Origin: Macrocystis pyrifera
Taxonomy: Eukaryota; Sar; Phaeophyceae; Laminariales; Laminariaceae
Direction of reading: 5' to 3'
Assembly (NCBI GenBank): GCA_031763025.1
Contig: JASSKH010000001.1
Span: 13,419,659 to 13,483,658 of the forward strand
Length of the DNA stretch: 64,000 bases
Shown here: in pieces, positions 47,401 to 55,657 of the stretch
Layout: each line of letters begins with the position of its first letter
Numbering within the stretch: the stretch's first letter is position 1
Program-made: the position numbers and the translations under genes
The notes under the pieces: model-generated
The model's database searches: none
The model's input: the letters and a program-made list of their open reading frames with translations, nothing else
What the model was told of the DNA's origin: nothing

Positions 47401-49438
47401 TGAAAGCGAGTGAGTGCAGCCGTGTCATCGGCACTACGGTAGCACTCTTCAAGACTTAGGGTATACACCGGTGTATGTATACGTATGTACTCGGGGGGGG
47501 TACTCAATCCGAGGGTATCAAACGTGTTTTTTTCATACTCGGGTAGGTACCCGGGTATGTACTCCCAGAGTATAGAGTATAGAGGCATGGTAAGGTACGG
47601 CAGGGTTTGATGTGTGCGTATCATGGTACCTGGTACTGTTTTTTTTTTCGTCCTGGGCGTACATACAAGGACAGCTTCGTACAAATATTATTGTCTCAAA
47701 GGGCCCTTATATTCCGATCCAGATCGGTACTACAGTAGTGTATGTATTCGGTAAAATAATCTACCCAATGGGATCGCGTATCGCTCGTAGCTTGTATCCA
47801 TACTGTTTCTTTCACATCACATCTCGGACATATCCTGTTGTATGGATGGCGTGTCGCACCAGAGGAATCATTCGTGTCATTTTTGATCGCGCTGAATTAT
47901 CTTCCATTACCGAAAAAGTACTTTGAAGAAAAAAAAAAAAAATATATATATATACGTAAAAACAATAACATTTTTAATCATAGGAAAGTAGTCTAGAAAA
48001 TACCTGGAGAACATACCGTAGATGGTGATCTATCTGTGCACAGTAGATCATCTAGTTCCTCGCGTGCCGCTGTGAGAGAGGTAATGCGGGATCTGCACGT
48101 ACAGCACGTCTCCTATTTACGTGTTCATACATGGGGCAGATTTTGTGCGGGTCCTGCCCTCCCGGCGGCATGAGCTACTGCTGTACCATGGTAGACCGTA
48201 CCAGTATACCAGACAAGATCGGGAATAGATGATGATCTACCTACCTATCTATCTGCCTTGAAAGATGTAGATCATGAACTGCGGGAACTGATGATCTCTA
48301 GATGATATGTAGATGATCTGTAGACGATTTGTTCGGCGTGTTTTTATCACAGCGGGCTGTTGAGTGAGTTTTGGAGCCCCTGAAATGAAGAGCCTTCCTA
48401 GAAATGACGTGCTTCGTGTCGTACCTAGCTCTGCCCATAGGACGCATCTGTAGAGGTTACCTCGTACCCTGGTGTTGATGTCAGCGTTTCGACGTGCCTG
48501 CCGACATGCACGGCCCAGGGGCAGGCACGCTGCTACTATGTCCGAGTATTTTACGAGAAACAGAGTTGGCACGCGTGATACATATACTTGTTGAAAAATT
48601 GAAGGAAAAAAATATATAGTTTTGTACCCGGTATGCATGTTTTCTCTAATAGGTGTCGTTTTTGTTGTTGTGGACGTGGGCCCGGAGGAAGGCATAGTAT
48701 GTTTTGTGAAATTGGTTGAACACGCGTCGACGGCTGGCTTTTTTTGTTGCCTGTACGGGGGACCGTAGTAAATAGGGCCTGCGGTACACACAAGAACCTA
48801 TATATTTTCCTATTTTTACTAACAATACTTGGTCCTATTTGCTGTGGTCCCCCGTAATAGTTTTCTTTTTCGTTTCACCAGAGGTACGAATGTACGCGCA
48901 CAAAAAACGCACATGCGCACAACCCAAACGCAAACACCACTATTAATACCGCAACTCACAAAACGACGCAAGCACACAAAATGCGCAACCAAAACACACA
49001 AAACACGAGATTAGGCGTAAAAAACAAAACGCGAAAACGCAAAAAAAAAAAAAAAAAAAAAAAAAACGCAGAACTCAAAACGCGAAACACACAGGTCACT
49101 AACGCTGTTTCCTATGCGGTTCATAGTATGACCAGTTCTCATTTTCAGCTGTGTAGCGAGACAGTCTTCCTCTGCGAAAAAAACGCATGCGTTGTGTGTG
49201 TGTGCAGAGATTAAGAGATTCGACACGCCGAGACCAACCGTTGTTGTGGTCCGGCGTCGCGAAGAGATGCGCCGAGTGCGCTGCGCTGGGCGTCGGACCC
49301 CAAGCGTCCGAACCCACGCTGATCGCCTCTGGTCCGGCGGCGAAGAGACGTGCCGAATGCGCTCGAGTCAACCTGTCTTGATGTTTTGTATTTTGACACA
49401 ATGAAGCATTCGGGCCCAGCCCGATGACTGGCTGACTG

Positions 49439-49477
<39 letters not shown>

Positions 49478-52400
49478 GTGCTGGTGCTGCTGCTGCTGCT
49501 GCTGTGGTCTACGAGTACGTGTCCACGGAGAAGCGCTCACCGAGTAGTCGCTTCTCTTGGCCTCTCCGCCCAAGCCCAAGCCAGCCGACTGCGGCCCGGT
49601 CGCGGAGAGACGCGCCGACCGCCGACTGCGCGTCGGTCGGGCGCGGAGCAACGTGGTGTGTCACCATCCAACTCATCGATCGTTCTGCTGCTGCTGCTTG
49701 CTTGCGTGGATACCATTTTGAAAAAAAAATGAGGCCATGCCATTTTTCGATTTGAAAATCTGATGGCCCAAGTCGTCGGATTTTGAGCGACTTGCGCCGT
49801 CGGGTTCTGAGGTCGAGAAAAATCCGGTCCGATTTTGAACATTCGGACTGCGTAAGCAGAGAAATGTTTTTTTGGGGGGGGGGGGTCGAAAAATACAAAT
49901 CTGAAGCTCGAAATCGAACCTCTTAGGAAACGGCCTAAATTGATAGATACCGGGTGTCGAATTTGGCGTTGGTGAAGATGTATATATATTTTTCGTGTTG
50001 TCATGCCTCAGGAAACGTTCACACCGAGTATCACCGACATCCATGCTACTTTTTTTTCCGGACTTTGGTATTCGTGTAGACTCTACAGCACTCGTATATA
50101 GTAGTGCCCATACATGTTCGTACGATACGTGACCGGATTAAAATCGGCATGGAATTTGTCGGTGACAAGAACTCGGATTCCAAACCCTACAACGTCGACA
50201 GATATGCAGGAAGAGAGTCAGAAACGCATTAGCTGCAAAATTTGGAAGTGTCCTACTCTTTGCCAAACGGTTGCGAAAACGCCGATTAATTGTGAACTTC
50301 AGCCTTCTGTGTGGCTGAACCGGGTGCCAGGTTTAAATATAAACGTAAAACACTAAAAGTTGACCACAAAACGTGAAACACGAAAAAAAAAAAAAACCAC
50401 CACCACCACCACCAACAACAACAACAACGGCCACAAAACAAAAGACGTGCCCACGCTCGCGCTCCCGCATTTTCCTTTAGGTGCACGCTCAGTCTGTTTC
50501 TTCCCCTCTACCCCCCCCCCCCCCCCTCCCCCTGCCCCCCCCCACCCTGTCTTCTTCGTGTCGTGTTCCCGTCCTGCCCGCCAAATGAAACGAAATAAAC
50601 GATCAACAAAAAAAAAAGACGATGTCAAGGTTTTCCACGAGATGGACGCGTTTTTGGGGTGGTGACGGAGGGCTGCGCCTGGTCCCCGTCCGGCTTGTGA
50701 CGGGCGAGGCGCCCCCCTCGCAGCTCCCGATACCGACGGAAAGGCCAGATGGTGGGACATTGTGGGATAGCATGTGATGTTGTCGGATACTATTGTGGGA
50801 TAAGGTGGGATTTTTTGTGATGAGTGTGGGACATTGTCGGGCGTTGTGGGATACTGTCGGATATGTGGTCTGAGTGTCTGAATGTAGTGGTATTTTGGTG
50901 GGTTTTCGTGCGTCGGGAGCGCGTTTTGCCACGGTATCGTACAGTTTTGTTGTGTACCGTCATGCCCTAGCGTTCCATATGTATCATCGTGGGCAGGGTT
51001 ATTGTTGCTGGCGCTGTACCGTATTGTTGTGTTGTGTTATCATACCCCGCATCGTGAACCGAAAAACCCAAACTTTGTTTTTCGGTCGGTGTTTGCCGAC
51101 CGAAACCGACTTTTGGGGGGGGGGAGGGGGGGGGGGGGGGGGGGGCGGTTTTTCGGTTGACAAAAAAAACGACCGTAATCGGAAACCGACTCGTTTTGCT
51201 TCGGTTGATATTTTTTTCGCCTGTCCTGCCTTCGACGCCGATGACGCCTACGTGTCTGTGGTAACCCCGGAATCCAACCGAAAGTGCGCACCTGTGTAAG
51301 TTGATAAGTTCCACTAGGCCGCCGAGAAAATGGGAGGACAGGTAAGCGGGTTTGTTGATTTACTCTGCACAGCTGTTTGTTTGGATATATGTTGGATATA
51401 TGTCGTACCTGGTATATATGAATATTTTGCCAGGTCGGTGTTTTTGTTTGTGTCTTTTCTCTCCGTGCGCTTCTCTCTTTTGCCCTATATTTCTCCACAT
51501 CTCTCTCTAATAGAACAAAAAGAGGCCCCAGCAACGAGAGGAAGAGGGAGAGAGAGCGAGAGAGAGAGAGAGAGCACGCAACCAACGAGTCGAAAAGACA
51601 CATTTTCAAAACCACAACAACACCAACAGCAACAACAACAAAACGAGCAAACAAACAAAATGACCGTCTCACCCACTCGCCACGTCACATCACATCACAT
51701 CACATCACATCACACGTCGTTTCCCAAACTCAACCCCCTCCCCAAAACTAAAAACCAACCTCTCGCGACTACCCCAAAACTAAAAAAAAACCGAACAGGT
51801 ACGCCGTTTACGCTGCGGGACTGCCTGGCGTGGCTCTGTCCAACGGTCCCATGGGACGCGGCAACGGCCCCACTCGACGCCGCGGCCGAGGCGGCACGCC
51901 ATCCCTCCGGAGAGACGACGGTCGGGCCGGAGCCCCCCTTGACTCCGATACCGCTTCCGCCGCCTCCGCCGCCGTCTGGATGCATGCAACAGCCCGGGCG
52001 GCATGGATGAGAGACCACTAGCGGGAGCAGTAAAAGGGAAGGAGGGAGGGAGAGAAGGAGGGGAAGGCGGAGTCGGGGCAGGAGGACCGGGGGGGAGAGA
52101 AGGAGGGGGGGGGGAGGAGGGAGAGAGAGGAGGAGGGGAGAGGGAGGAGGGAGGAGGAGGAAGAGGAGGAGGAGGAGGAAAAGAAATAGCGTATGACGAG
52201 GGCGATTCCGGTACGGGAGAAACCGGTGGTAAGCGGAAGAGACGAGCCCAGAGAAGGAGAGGAGGAAAAAGAGGGCGAGCGTCAAGGAGCTCTCAACGCA
52301 GAGGGAGGGCAGAAGAAGGAGGGTGGCGGGGACGGGGAGGGGGGGGGGGCGGAGGGGGGGGCGTTCCATCGCCGCCGTTTCCCTCGCCGTCACCGTTATC

Positions 52401-52581
52401 GGCTGGAAATGATGGTAGCGGGGTTGGGGAAGTTGGAGAGCCAGCGGGGGTGCCGCTTCTGCCGAGAGTCGTGGTGCAAGGGATCGAGGTTCCGCTAGAC
52501 GCGCCGGTCGCGCAGCTGTGGGGGGCGCTGCGACATCCCGATCACTTCTTGTACGTCGTCGTCCGAAAACGCGTCGACTGA
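34551..52581 (+). CDS. ATG5: Autophagy protein 5 (ATG5), seven-exon gene span
   Basis: ATG5 is covalently joined to ATG12 and with ATG16 forms the E3-like complex that lipidates ATG8 on the growing autophagosome. Seven coding blocks in order match the ATG5 fold: W-D-G-L-I-P and EVTSL (exon 1), LLLPRMGFLP (exon 2), W-HIPTGVLFDL and LPWQITVHF (exon 3), NTLKQ with the ATG12-acceptor lysine position (exon 4), FW and LRLVPVRL (exon 5), TPFTLRDCL (exon 6), VVVQGIEVPL and HPDHFLYVVV to the stop (exon 7). Junctions 1-2, 2-3 and 5-6 are in phase with GT-AG signals, and 3-4 is in phase with a purine-rich, less certain acceptor. Junctions 4-5 and 6-7 do not close with strong splice sites, so either weak sites are used or small indels (real or assembly) are present. 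Introns carry MITEs, LINE tails and simple repeats. Identity is by my recognition of family motifs, not by a search. Confidence 0.88.
34930..36310. repeat. Region built of AGTACT / CTCGGAGTAC words (ATG5 intron 1)
   Basis: Variants of GCAGTACT, CTCGGAGTA and CGAAATACTG occur every 10-30 bp across more than 1 kb, without fixed period. Several open frames here are by-products of the words. Confidence 0.6.
35788..35839 (+). repeat. 50-bp dispersed motif, copy 2
   Basis: Shares an uninterrupted block of over 45 bp with 33,637-33,687. Confidence 0.85.
36360..36545 (-). repeat. R3 repeat unit, partial
   Basis: GTGTACTCCGAGCACGGCAC, then GGTGACAGCGGGTGCTGG and GGTCGCCGTTTTCGTG; shares order with 37.2-37.7 kb (opposite strand) and 38.5-38.8 kb. 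Confidence 0.8.
36540..37072 (-). CDS. Unrecognised open frame inside ATG5 intron 1
   Basis: About 175 codons of basic, Arg/Lys-rich protein: MRVFYPDDGATAAEDAMTL, KRVATLAPERHKVMRKKF, GQMARQRRALRRDFLNIRRR and MYTFNVPDLPIPETTHI. Composition is more protein-like than most intronic frames here, and it runs into the 160-bp repeat at its 3' end. No domain is recognised. It could be a remnant of a mobile-element protein. Confidence 0.2.
37205..37690 (+). repeat. R3 repeat, two tandem units of about 240 bp
   Basis: Units start near 37,205 and 37,446 with CAATCKAATYCTRCAGATG and run through CTCGTGTCTCGAGGCACACG to GTGCCGTGCTC and the AGAAGAAAAAAGG tail. Confidence 0.85.
37848..38111 (-). CDS. Unrecognised open frame inside ATG5 intron 1
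   Basis: 88 codons ending in a stop, reading SRAGITFLPIPGKVLPQNTA, RIKQPAWHITAST and TDVTVIPVIPRQSA. It is rich in Val, Thr and Pro, with no family recognised. It sits between two clusters of the 160-bp dispersed repeat. It is listed only because the residue pattern looks coding. Confidence 0.15.
   Translation of the reverse strand: MMTQLCKLRKTYMAPCAPSTSRAGITFLPIPGKVLPQNTASVTHVVQRIKQPAWHITASTGDTGVLERTPGFATDVTVIPVIPRQSA
38106..38158 (-). repeat. 50-bp dispersed motif, copy 3 (inverted)
   Basis: Complement reads GAAATACGTCAGCTGCGAGT then TCGACTGGTTAAATAGTTGA, a few differences from copies 1 and 2. Confidence 0.75.
38284..38322. repeat. CAG microsatellite
   Basis: GCAACAGCAGCAGCAGCAGC run. 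Confidence 0.9.
38455..38484. repeat. Poly(G) run with one interruption
   Basis: Two G-only runs of more than 10 split by C. Confidence 0.9.
38525..38790 (-). repeat. R3 repeat unit, inverted
   Basis: Full unit opposite to the tandem pair. Confidence 0.82.
39345..40495. mobile_element. 1.15-kb element with long inverted terminal repeats
   Basis: 39,345-39,605 and 40,225-40,495 are inverted copies: ATGATTGAAGTTCTGGCGAC, TCGGACGCCACATACGCTTC, GCGGGCGGTTCCGCCCGC, ACGTACATACCCC and AAAGCACAGCACGGCACAGC all recur in complement. The roughly 600-bp interior holds an Ala/Glu-rich coding-like stretch (39,670-40,080) but no recognisable transposase. Probably a non-autonomous TIR transposon within ATG5 intron 1. 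Confidence 0.78.
40533..40580. repeat. Extra copy of the GC palindrome of the TIR element
   Basis: GAGCGAGCGTAGCGGGCGG followed by CCGTCCGCGGAGCGAAGCGC lies just outside the element's right end. Confidence 0.65.
40719..40830 (+). mobile_element. MITE-A copy 10 (ATG5 intron 1)
   Basis: Degraded left end (ATCACGGGAAACC), intact right end, typical core. Confidence 0.87.
40933..41043 (+). mobile_element. MITE-A copy 11 (ATG5 intron 1)
   Basis: Complete copy 103 bp from copy 10 in the same orientation. Confidence 0.9.
41338..41500. repeat. GGATG/GGTAT pentamer array
   Basis: Runs of TGGGA, TAGGG and TGGTA pentamers in ATG5 intron 1. Confidence 0.85.
42294..42403 (-). mobile_element. MITE-A copy 12 (ATG5 intron 1)
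   Basis: Preceded directly by TACCTGGTA (42,280-42,288); followed after about 75 bp by the pyrimidine tract upstream of ATG5 exon 2. Confidence 0.88.
42480..42671. repeat. C/T-only tract upstream of ATG5 exon 2
   Basis: About 190 bp, mostly CCCTCC and poly(C), ending 53 bp before the exon 2 acceptor; it may act as polypyrimidine tract. Confidence 0.85.
42725..42855 (+). CDS. ATG5: ATG5 exon 2
   Basis: The exon starts after an AACAG acceptor, preceded by a C-rich tract at about 42,480-42,671, and encodes LLLPRMGFLP, CIAEALSHHF and later LWLEETRSGEPLRW. This is the ATG5 segment written in human as YLLLPRVSYLTLV...LKWHYP. Exon 1 ends in phase 0 and this begins in phase 0. The exon leaves TG before a GTACGT donor, and exon 3 supplies G to make the invariant tryptophan codon. 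The intron separating it from exon 1 is about 8.06 kb and full of repeats. Confidence 0.88.
42845..42985 (+). repeat. Threefold repeat of the exon 2 donor region
   Basis: CGCTGAGATGGTACG (the real exon end), CGCTGAGATGGTGTG at about 42,904 and GCACTGGGATGGTATG at about 42,968 share flanking words (CATACTC, AGCTCG). Spacing is about 55-65 bp. Confidence 0.75.
43550..43775. repeat. TTGG-type minisatellite
   Basis: Irregular GGTTGGTTGGC/TGGTTTGG units in ATG5 intron 2. Confidence 0.88.
43867..43978 (+). mobile_element. MITE-A copy 13 (ATG5 intron 2)
   Basis: Ends partly degraded (CTATTTCGGGAGACC); the core is typical. Confidence 0.86.
44052..44085. repeat. CTG microsatellite
   Basis: TGCTGCTGCTGCTGCTGTCG run. 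Confidence 0.85.
44385..44492 (+). mobile_element. LINE L family, tail-only copy with poly(C)
   Basis: CTCCGTCTCGAAAGGGATGC, TGGTCAATGGTCAAATGACT, AAGGCAAGCAACAAATTAGT and then C30. It is identical in layout to the end of the coding-containing copy at 44,500-45,482. Confidence 0.85.
44500..45482 (+). mobile_element. LINE L family, 3' portion with RT/zinc-knuckle tail and poly(C)
   Basis: Broken frames read MYPHLRQMET, AVLEKVTKGLAGGRWNSVVE, the Cys-rich CPCGKSMKGRTHTVGEC and, near the end, NLYGSNAMSAQLLEVSILG before the shared tail and C run. This is the C-terminal part of a non-LTR retrotransposon polyprotein, 5'-truncated, with several stops and frame changes. It ends about 115 bp before ATG5 exon 3. 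Confidence 0.8.
45599..45866 (+). CDS. ATG5: ATG5 exon 3 with poly-alanine tract
   Basis: The acceptor is CACCGCAG at 45,591-45,598 and the donor is CAG|GTGGGG. The first base completes TGG; then come HIPTGVLFDL (human HYPIGVLFDL) and, after an insert, LPWQITVHFQGCP (human LPWNITVHFKSFP). Between these two strands of the ubiquitin-like fold lies an insert of about 55 residues, including an alanine run encoded by a GCA/CAG repeat at about 45,728-45,776. Human ATG5 has only a few residues in this loop, so the insert is probably surface-exposed. The exon has 89 codons plus the shared base and is fully open. Confidence 0.9.
45878..46455. repeat. TAGGG pentanucleotide array (ATG5 intron 3)
   Basis: About 575 bp of GGGTA/GGTAA/GGTCG pentamers starting 11 bp after the exon 3 donor. 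Highly G-rich on the transcribed-sense strand. Confidence 0.92.
46515..47040 (-). mobile_element. SINE-like S family, full-length copy
   Basis: About 530 bp. On the - strand it runs from TACCTGGTATATATACTGTA through AGCTACACTGCCAGGGTACC, GATCATTTTTGTGCGGGGAG, CTGGAAGTGGCCACACCA and GAAAATCCGCCTCTAAAGCG to the tail GCCACGCACGACACTGAGTAC and C. Co-linear with 56,320-56,895. No coding capacity. Confidence 0.87.
47262..47409 (+). CDS. ATG5: ATG5 exon 4 (ATG12-acceptor lysine region)
   Basis: It reads VFPLEKEPDIRRHYTNTLKQ, then ALYLQLGSS and DKQTRLWRALKA. This corresponds to the ATG5 helical segment (human ...AHFMSCMKEADALKH...KQLWMGL). The K in TLKQ aligns by position with human K130, the residue conjugated to ATG12. 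The acceptor used here is ACAAG at 47,257-47,261 after an A-rich tract, continuing exon 3 in phase 0; a second AG at CTGGAG (47,271-47,276) would drop five residues. The strong donor GTGAGT at 47,410 leaves phase 1. Confidence 0.82.
48750..48860 (-). mobile_element. MITE-A copy 14 (ATG5 intron 4)
   Basis: Right end intact, left end CTGTACGGGGGACC; core reversed. Confidence 0.88.
48930..49085. repeat. A/C-rich stretch with poly(A)
   Basis: Repeated AAAACGCAAAACACAC words and an A26 run at 49,041-49,066. Confidence 0.75.
49232..49365. repeat. Direct repeat, about 92-bp spacing
   Basis: GGTCCGGCGTCGCGAAGAGATG at 49,239 and GGTCCGGCGGCGAAGAGACG at 49,331, each followed by GCCGARTGCGCT; a third weaker match at about 49,590. 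Confidence 0.65.
49437..49505. repeat. CTG microsatellite
   Basis: More than 20 CTG/GTG triplets, imperfect. Confidence 0.92.
50642..50751 (+). CDS. ATG5: ATG5 exon 5
   Basis: The frame reads RFWGGDGGLRLVPVRLV and ends PIPTERPD with one base left before a GTGGGA donor. It matches the ATG5 block FWAINRK...RYIPFRIYQ...RPF. The 3' junction fits exon 6 exactly. The 5' boundary is uncertain: acceptors at 50,629 and 50,641 leave one base before the first full codon, whereas the strong exon 4 donor needs two. A weak donor at 47,414 (GTGCAG) would fit the acceptor at 50,641, which is the start given here. An upstream frame reading DVKVFHEMDAF would also join with one T fewer at 50,651-50,655. Confidence 0.7.
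50757..50875. repeat. TTGTGGGATA decamer repeats (start of ATG5 intron 5)
   Basis: Variants TGTGGGACAT, TTGTGGGATA and TTGTCGGATA repeat directly after the exon 5 donor. Confidence 0.7.
51115..51145. repeat. Poly(G) run
   Basis: G-only except for one A. Confidence 0.92.
51690..51718. repeat. ATCAC pentamer repeat
   Basis: Six CATCA/CACAT units upstream of ATG5 exon 6. Confidence 0.85.
51799..51973 (+). CDS. ATG5: ATG5 exon 6
   Basis: The acceptor is GAACAG at 51,793-51,798. The first two bases join the G from exon 5 to give DGTPFTLRDCLAWLCPTV, equivalent to human ADGQLHTLGDLLKEVCPSA. After this the frame becomes Ala/Pro-rich and stops at 52,008. The end given is a weak GT at 51,974 that would be in phase with a possible acceptor at 52,418. 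No strong donor is visible, so the 3' boundary is a guess. Confidence 0.68.
52020..52375. repeat. Purine-only GGAGGA tract between ATG5 exons 6 and 7
   Basis: More than 300 bp nearly free of pyrimidines on the + strand. Confidence 0.85.
52419..52581 (+). CDS. ATG5: ATG5 exon 7 and stop codon
   Basis: It reads PLLPRVVVQGIEVPLDAP, then AQLWGALRHPDHFLYVVV and RKRVD before TGA at 52,579. This is the C-terminal ubiquitin-like strand of ATG5 (human VMIHGIEPMLETPLQWL...PDNFLHI). The start uses the acceptor GGTAG at 52,414-52,418 behind a pyrimidine-rich stretch. The same frame is open upstream to 52,003 through a Gly/Glu-rich, purine-only stretch that I treat as intron. Confidence 0.75.
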
Positions 52582-52709
52582 TAGATAAACTTATAGATAA
52601 TACCACTCTCTGTCCCTACGGATATAGAGACAATTTTTGACTACATTGCGAGTATTGAAACGTTCCTACTTCTTGGACGCAGAGCGGTGGATACAATCGG
52701 ACTGACTGA

Positions 52710-52745
52710 TGGTGGTGGTGGTGGTGGTGGTGGTGGTTCTGGTGG
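52710..52745. repeat. GGT microsatellite
   Basis: (GGT)n run just downstream of the ATG5 stop; a second at 53,148-53,195. Confidence 0.88.
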
Positions 52746-53429
52746 TACTGGGATGGAGGGGATTTTTGGTTTGTCTTGTTTTTATTTTTTTTCGTTGTTT
52801 CAAAAGTTCGAAAAATGCATCGTCTGTCGGCCGTGTCCTCAGCGGCCGTTATTGTTTATTTATTTTTTTTTTTTTTTTGGTGTGTCGTGCTCCGGTAAAA
52901 TCATATGTGCGAGTGTAAGCTGTGGCTGTCTTGTGCGTGCTGTACGTAGATAGGCGTGCGAAGCGAAAACGACCAATTTTGCGTCAAACAGTAAGCTTTT
53001 ATCACCGTCTGTGTTGCTTGTCTTAAGTGATGTCACAGTATCCCATTGCCATCAATCGTCTCGACCGTCGTCAGTAAAAGGCCGGCAGGTGGTACTCTCT
53101 GGTGGAATGTTGTCTCCCAGTGCCGGCATGTTTGCGTGTCACCTTGCGTGGTGGTTGGTGATGGTGGTTGGGGTGGTGGTTGTGGTGGTGATGGCTATGC
53201 AGGTGTACCCATCTCCCACGGGTAGTGTACCAGGTACTTGGTTTTTGTTTGTAAGGATTGGCTTCGAAGATAATTTTCGCTCTCGCAGCTGAAGGTGTCT
53301 TTTTTTTCATTTTTTTTTTTTTTTATCGGTGTACTTCCCGTTGTTTCTGTCTTCTTTCTTTGTCCCTCTCTCAAGAAAAAGCGGATGGGTGCATGTGCCG
53401 TCTATCGTGCACAGGTGGCCAGAACCCCC

Positions 53430-53581
53430 CCCGCCCCCTCCCCAAGCAACGTCTACCTGGTCGGTGAAAACCCGACGCGCTCCGCCCCGGCATCGTAGGG
53501 ATGCGAGGGCCTATGGTCACACGACTACGGCCATGCACGATAATGAGTACACCCCCCCCCCCCCCCCCCCCCCCCCCCCGC
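53430..53581 (+). mobile_element. SINE-like S family, 3'-end copy with poly(C)
   Basis: CTGGTCGGTGAAAACCCGAC, GGGATGCGAGGGCCTATGGT, ACTACGGCCATGCACGATAA, GAGTACA and C31. The 5' part is truncated. Confidence 0.85.
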
Positions 53582-53714
53582 CCCTCGCGCAATGTGTGCG
53601 CCCAAAACAGCCCAACACGGCGTTGACAACCTCTCAGCTCGTAACGCTGAATGGTGTGCGAGATTGTTTTATGTCTCCACAAGGGTTTTCTTACGCCCAC
53701 GTTGTGCAGGGGGT

Positions 53715-53780
<66 letters not shown>
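53715..53780. repeat. Poly(G) run of 66
   Basis: Uninterrupted G66. Confidence 0.97.
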
Positions 53781-53781
<1 letters not shown>

Positions 53782-53987
53782 GGGAGCCCGACCACCCTTG
53801 TGTATCGATTCCCTGTCCATGTAGTGGAGGTGTGGATCGTTTTATGCATCGAGACCGAAACGGCAAACTCCCTATTTTTCTTGCGAACGGGGAGGGCCGA
53901 GGTTTTGTCGTGTGTTGTGTGGTGGATTCGGCAACGGGGGGCGGAAGGTGGGCGAGCGGGAGGCGGAGGGGTGAGGGGGTAGGGGGT

Positions 53988-54155
53988 GGGAGCGTACTCG
54001 TTTGTTGCTTACCTTAGCCGTTTTTTTTATCATTGACCCCGCACTACTTTCGAGACGAAGCACCGTTCCTACTCCTGATAGAGATTCGCCTCCAACTTGG
54101 CGCTCATTGCGTTGTTTCCATACATTACAGGGGGGGGGGGGGGGGGGGGGGGGCG
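53988..54155 (-). mobile_element. LINE L family, 3'-end copy
   Basis: On the - strand it reads NVWKQRNERQVGGESLSGVG, then the shared tail KVSNKRVRS; an additional G/C run lies on its 5' side at 54,131-54,154. Confidence 0.75.
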
Positions 54156-54614
54156 GGGGGATGCTAATATTGCGCTTTCCCTTCCTGTTTCGCTGCGAAG
54201 GGGGGGAGGGCAACAGGAAGGAATGCGAAAGCGAAAGTCACTCACGCCCGGACGGAGATGGAGGGGTTCAAAAAAACAAAAATCACGATTCAACGCGAGT
54301 TGCTTAATTTCACGCAGCCGCCTAACATGCAGACGTTGTTGGCTTGCGTGAAAGTCCGGGGATCACGGCTGGTAGGGTAACGTTTCCAGCACCTCAGACA
54401 GAACATCGATTCCCCGCTGCTTAAATGAGCTTGTAAGTAGACCTTTTTGGGGCAAATATATCCCTGGTTTATACATGTTATGTGGTCTACTGTTGCTGTG
54501 ACTAATGTTTCCGGCGGTTGGGGAGTGGTACGATCTGTACCGTGCTGTGCCAATAGCACGTATTCCCCAGGTTGGGTCTGTGCTTTGCAGATCCTGCGCA
54601 ACCTCTCGCAAGGG

Positions 54615-54937
54615 GAAGGGAGGGGGGTGTACTCGATATACATGCGTGGCCGTAGTCGTGTGACCGTAGACCCCCGCATCTCTACAATGCCGGGGCGGAG
54701 CACGTCGGGTTTTCACCGACCAGGCAAGACATTGCTTGCACCAAGCGCGAAGCGCCGTGAGGTGTCGGGCGAGCCGCGTGACGGGTGAGCTGCATCCTAT
54801 GAAGAAACCGCTTATGAGGCGGACTTTCTTGCATATGGATGACAGCATCTCATGGAAATGAATTTCAGGTGTGGCCACTTCCAGAGACAGCAATGAGTTT
54901 ACAATGAAACTGACTCGTGAGTGCCTTACCTTGCGGG
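54615..54937 (-). mobile_element. SINE-like S family copy
   Basis: Runs in complement from CTGGAAGTGGCCACACC to ACTACGGCCACGCATG and a C-rich tail; the 5' third is missing. Confidence 0.83.
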
Positions 54938-55012
54938 GAGGGGGTTTGTACTCGATATCATGCATGGCCGTAGTCGTATGACCATAGACTCTCGCATCCC
55001 TACAATGCCTGG
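54938..55012 (-). mobile_element. SINE-like S family, tail only
   Basis: Only the last 70 bp (GGGATGCGAGAGTCTATGGT to GAGTACAAACCCCC in complement), immediately beside the previous copy. Confidence 0.8.
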
Positions 55013-55572
55013 GCGGGGGGGGACTATGAATAGATGAGCTAGATCATGATCTATCTGTGTTCGAGGTGCGTATACCGTTTGGCCTTGCAGATCAATTCTC
55101 GACCCCGTCCGACCGAATAATCTCCCGTCTTTTTTTTCAGATAAATTCCCACAGCAGTTACCGACAATATTGGGGGTTTTCTTCATCCTCCCGCGGATGG
55201 TCGTGATGTAGTCACCCCCCGCGCGAGCTCCTATTGTAGCAGCGAGAGCTACCCACGCTTGAACTAGGTGTCCGTTTCTATATTCGTGCGAGCGACTGTG
55301 AAAAAGTGGGGAAATACCTCTCTCGCTGAAGTGCATACTAAACGGGGGTTATGTATGTAGCCGATGATGTGTCGATGTGTGTACAAAGCGTGAGCGGTCC
55401 CAACGGCAAAATGATTTTTAAACGTTGTGTACTGTACCACACCAACCAAGGGGGGGCAAGTCGTGTCGCGCTGCGATTGATCTCGCGGAATTGATTCGGT
55501 GAGGCCATACCATTTTCGCCGCAGCAACACTGGACTAGAGAACGGCTCGATAAATTTCGCCCGCGGAGCCGG

Positions 55573-55601
55573 AAAAAAAAAAAAAAAAAAAAAAAAAAAA
55601 G
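55573..55601. repeat. Poly(A) run
   Basis: A28 or close. Confidence 0.92.
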
Positions 55602-55657
55602 CGCAGAGAGAGAAGCCTCCTTTTTTTATTTTTTCGCCGCGAGCGAAACATTTTATC

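Noticed and set aside
52003-52581. A single 192-codon Gly/Glu-rich protein
   Set aside because: Only the last 50 or so residues match ATG5; the rest is a purine satellite and is better explained as intron.
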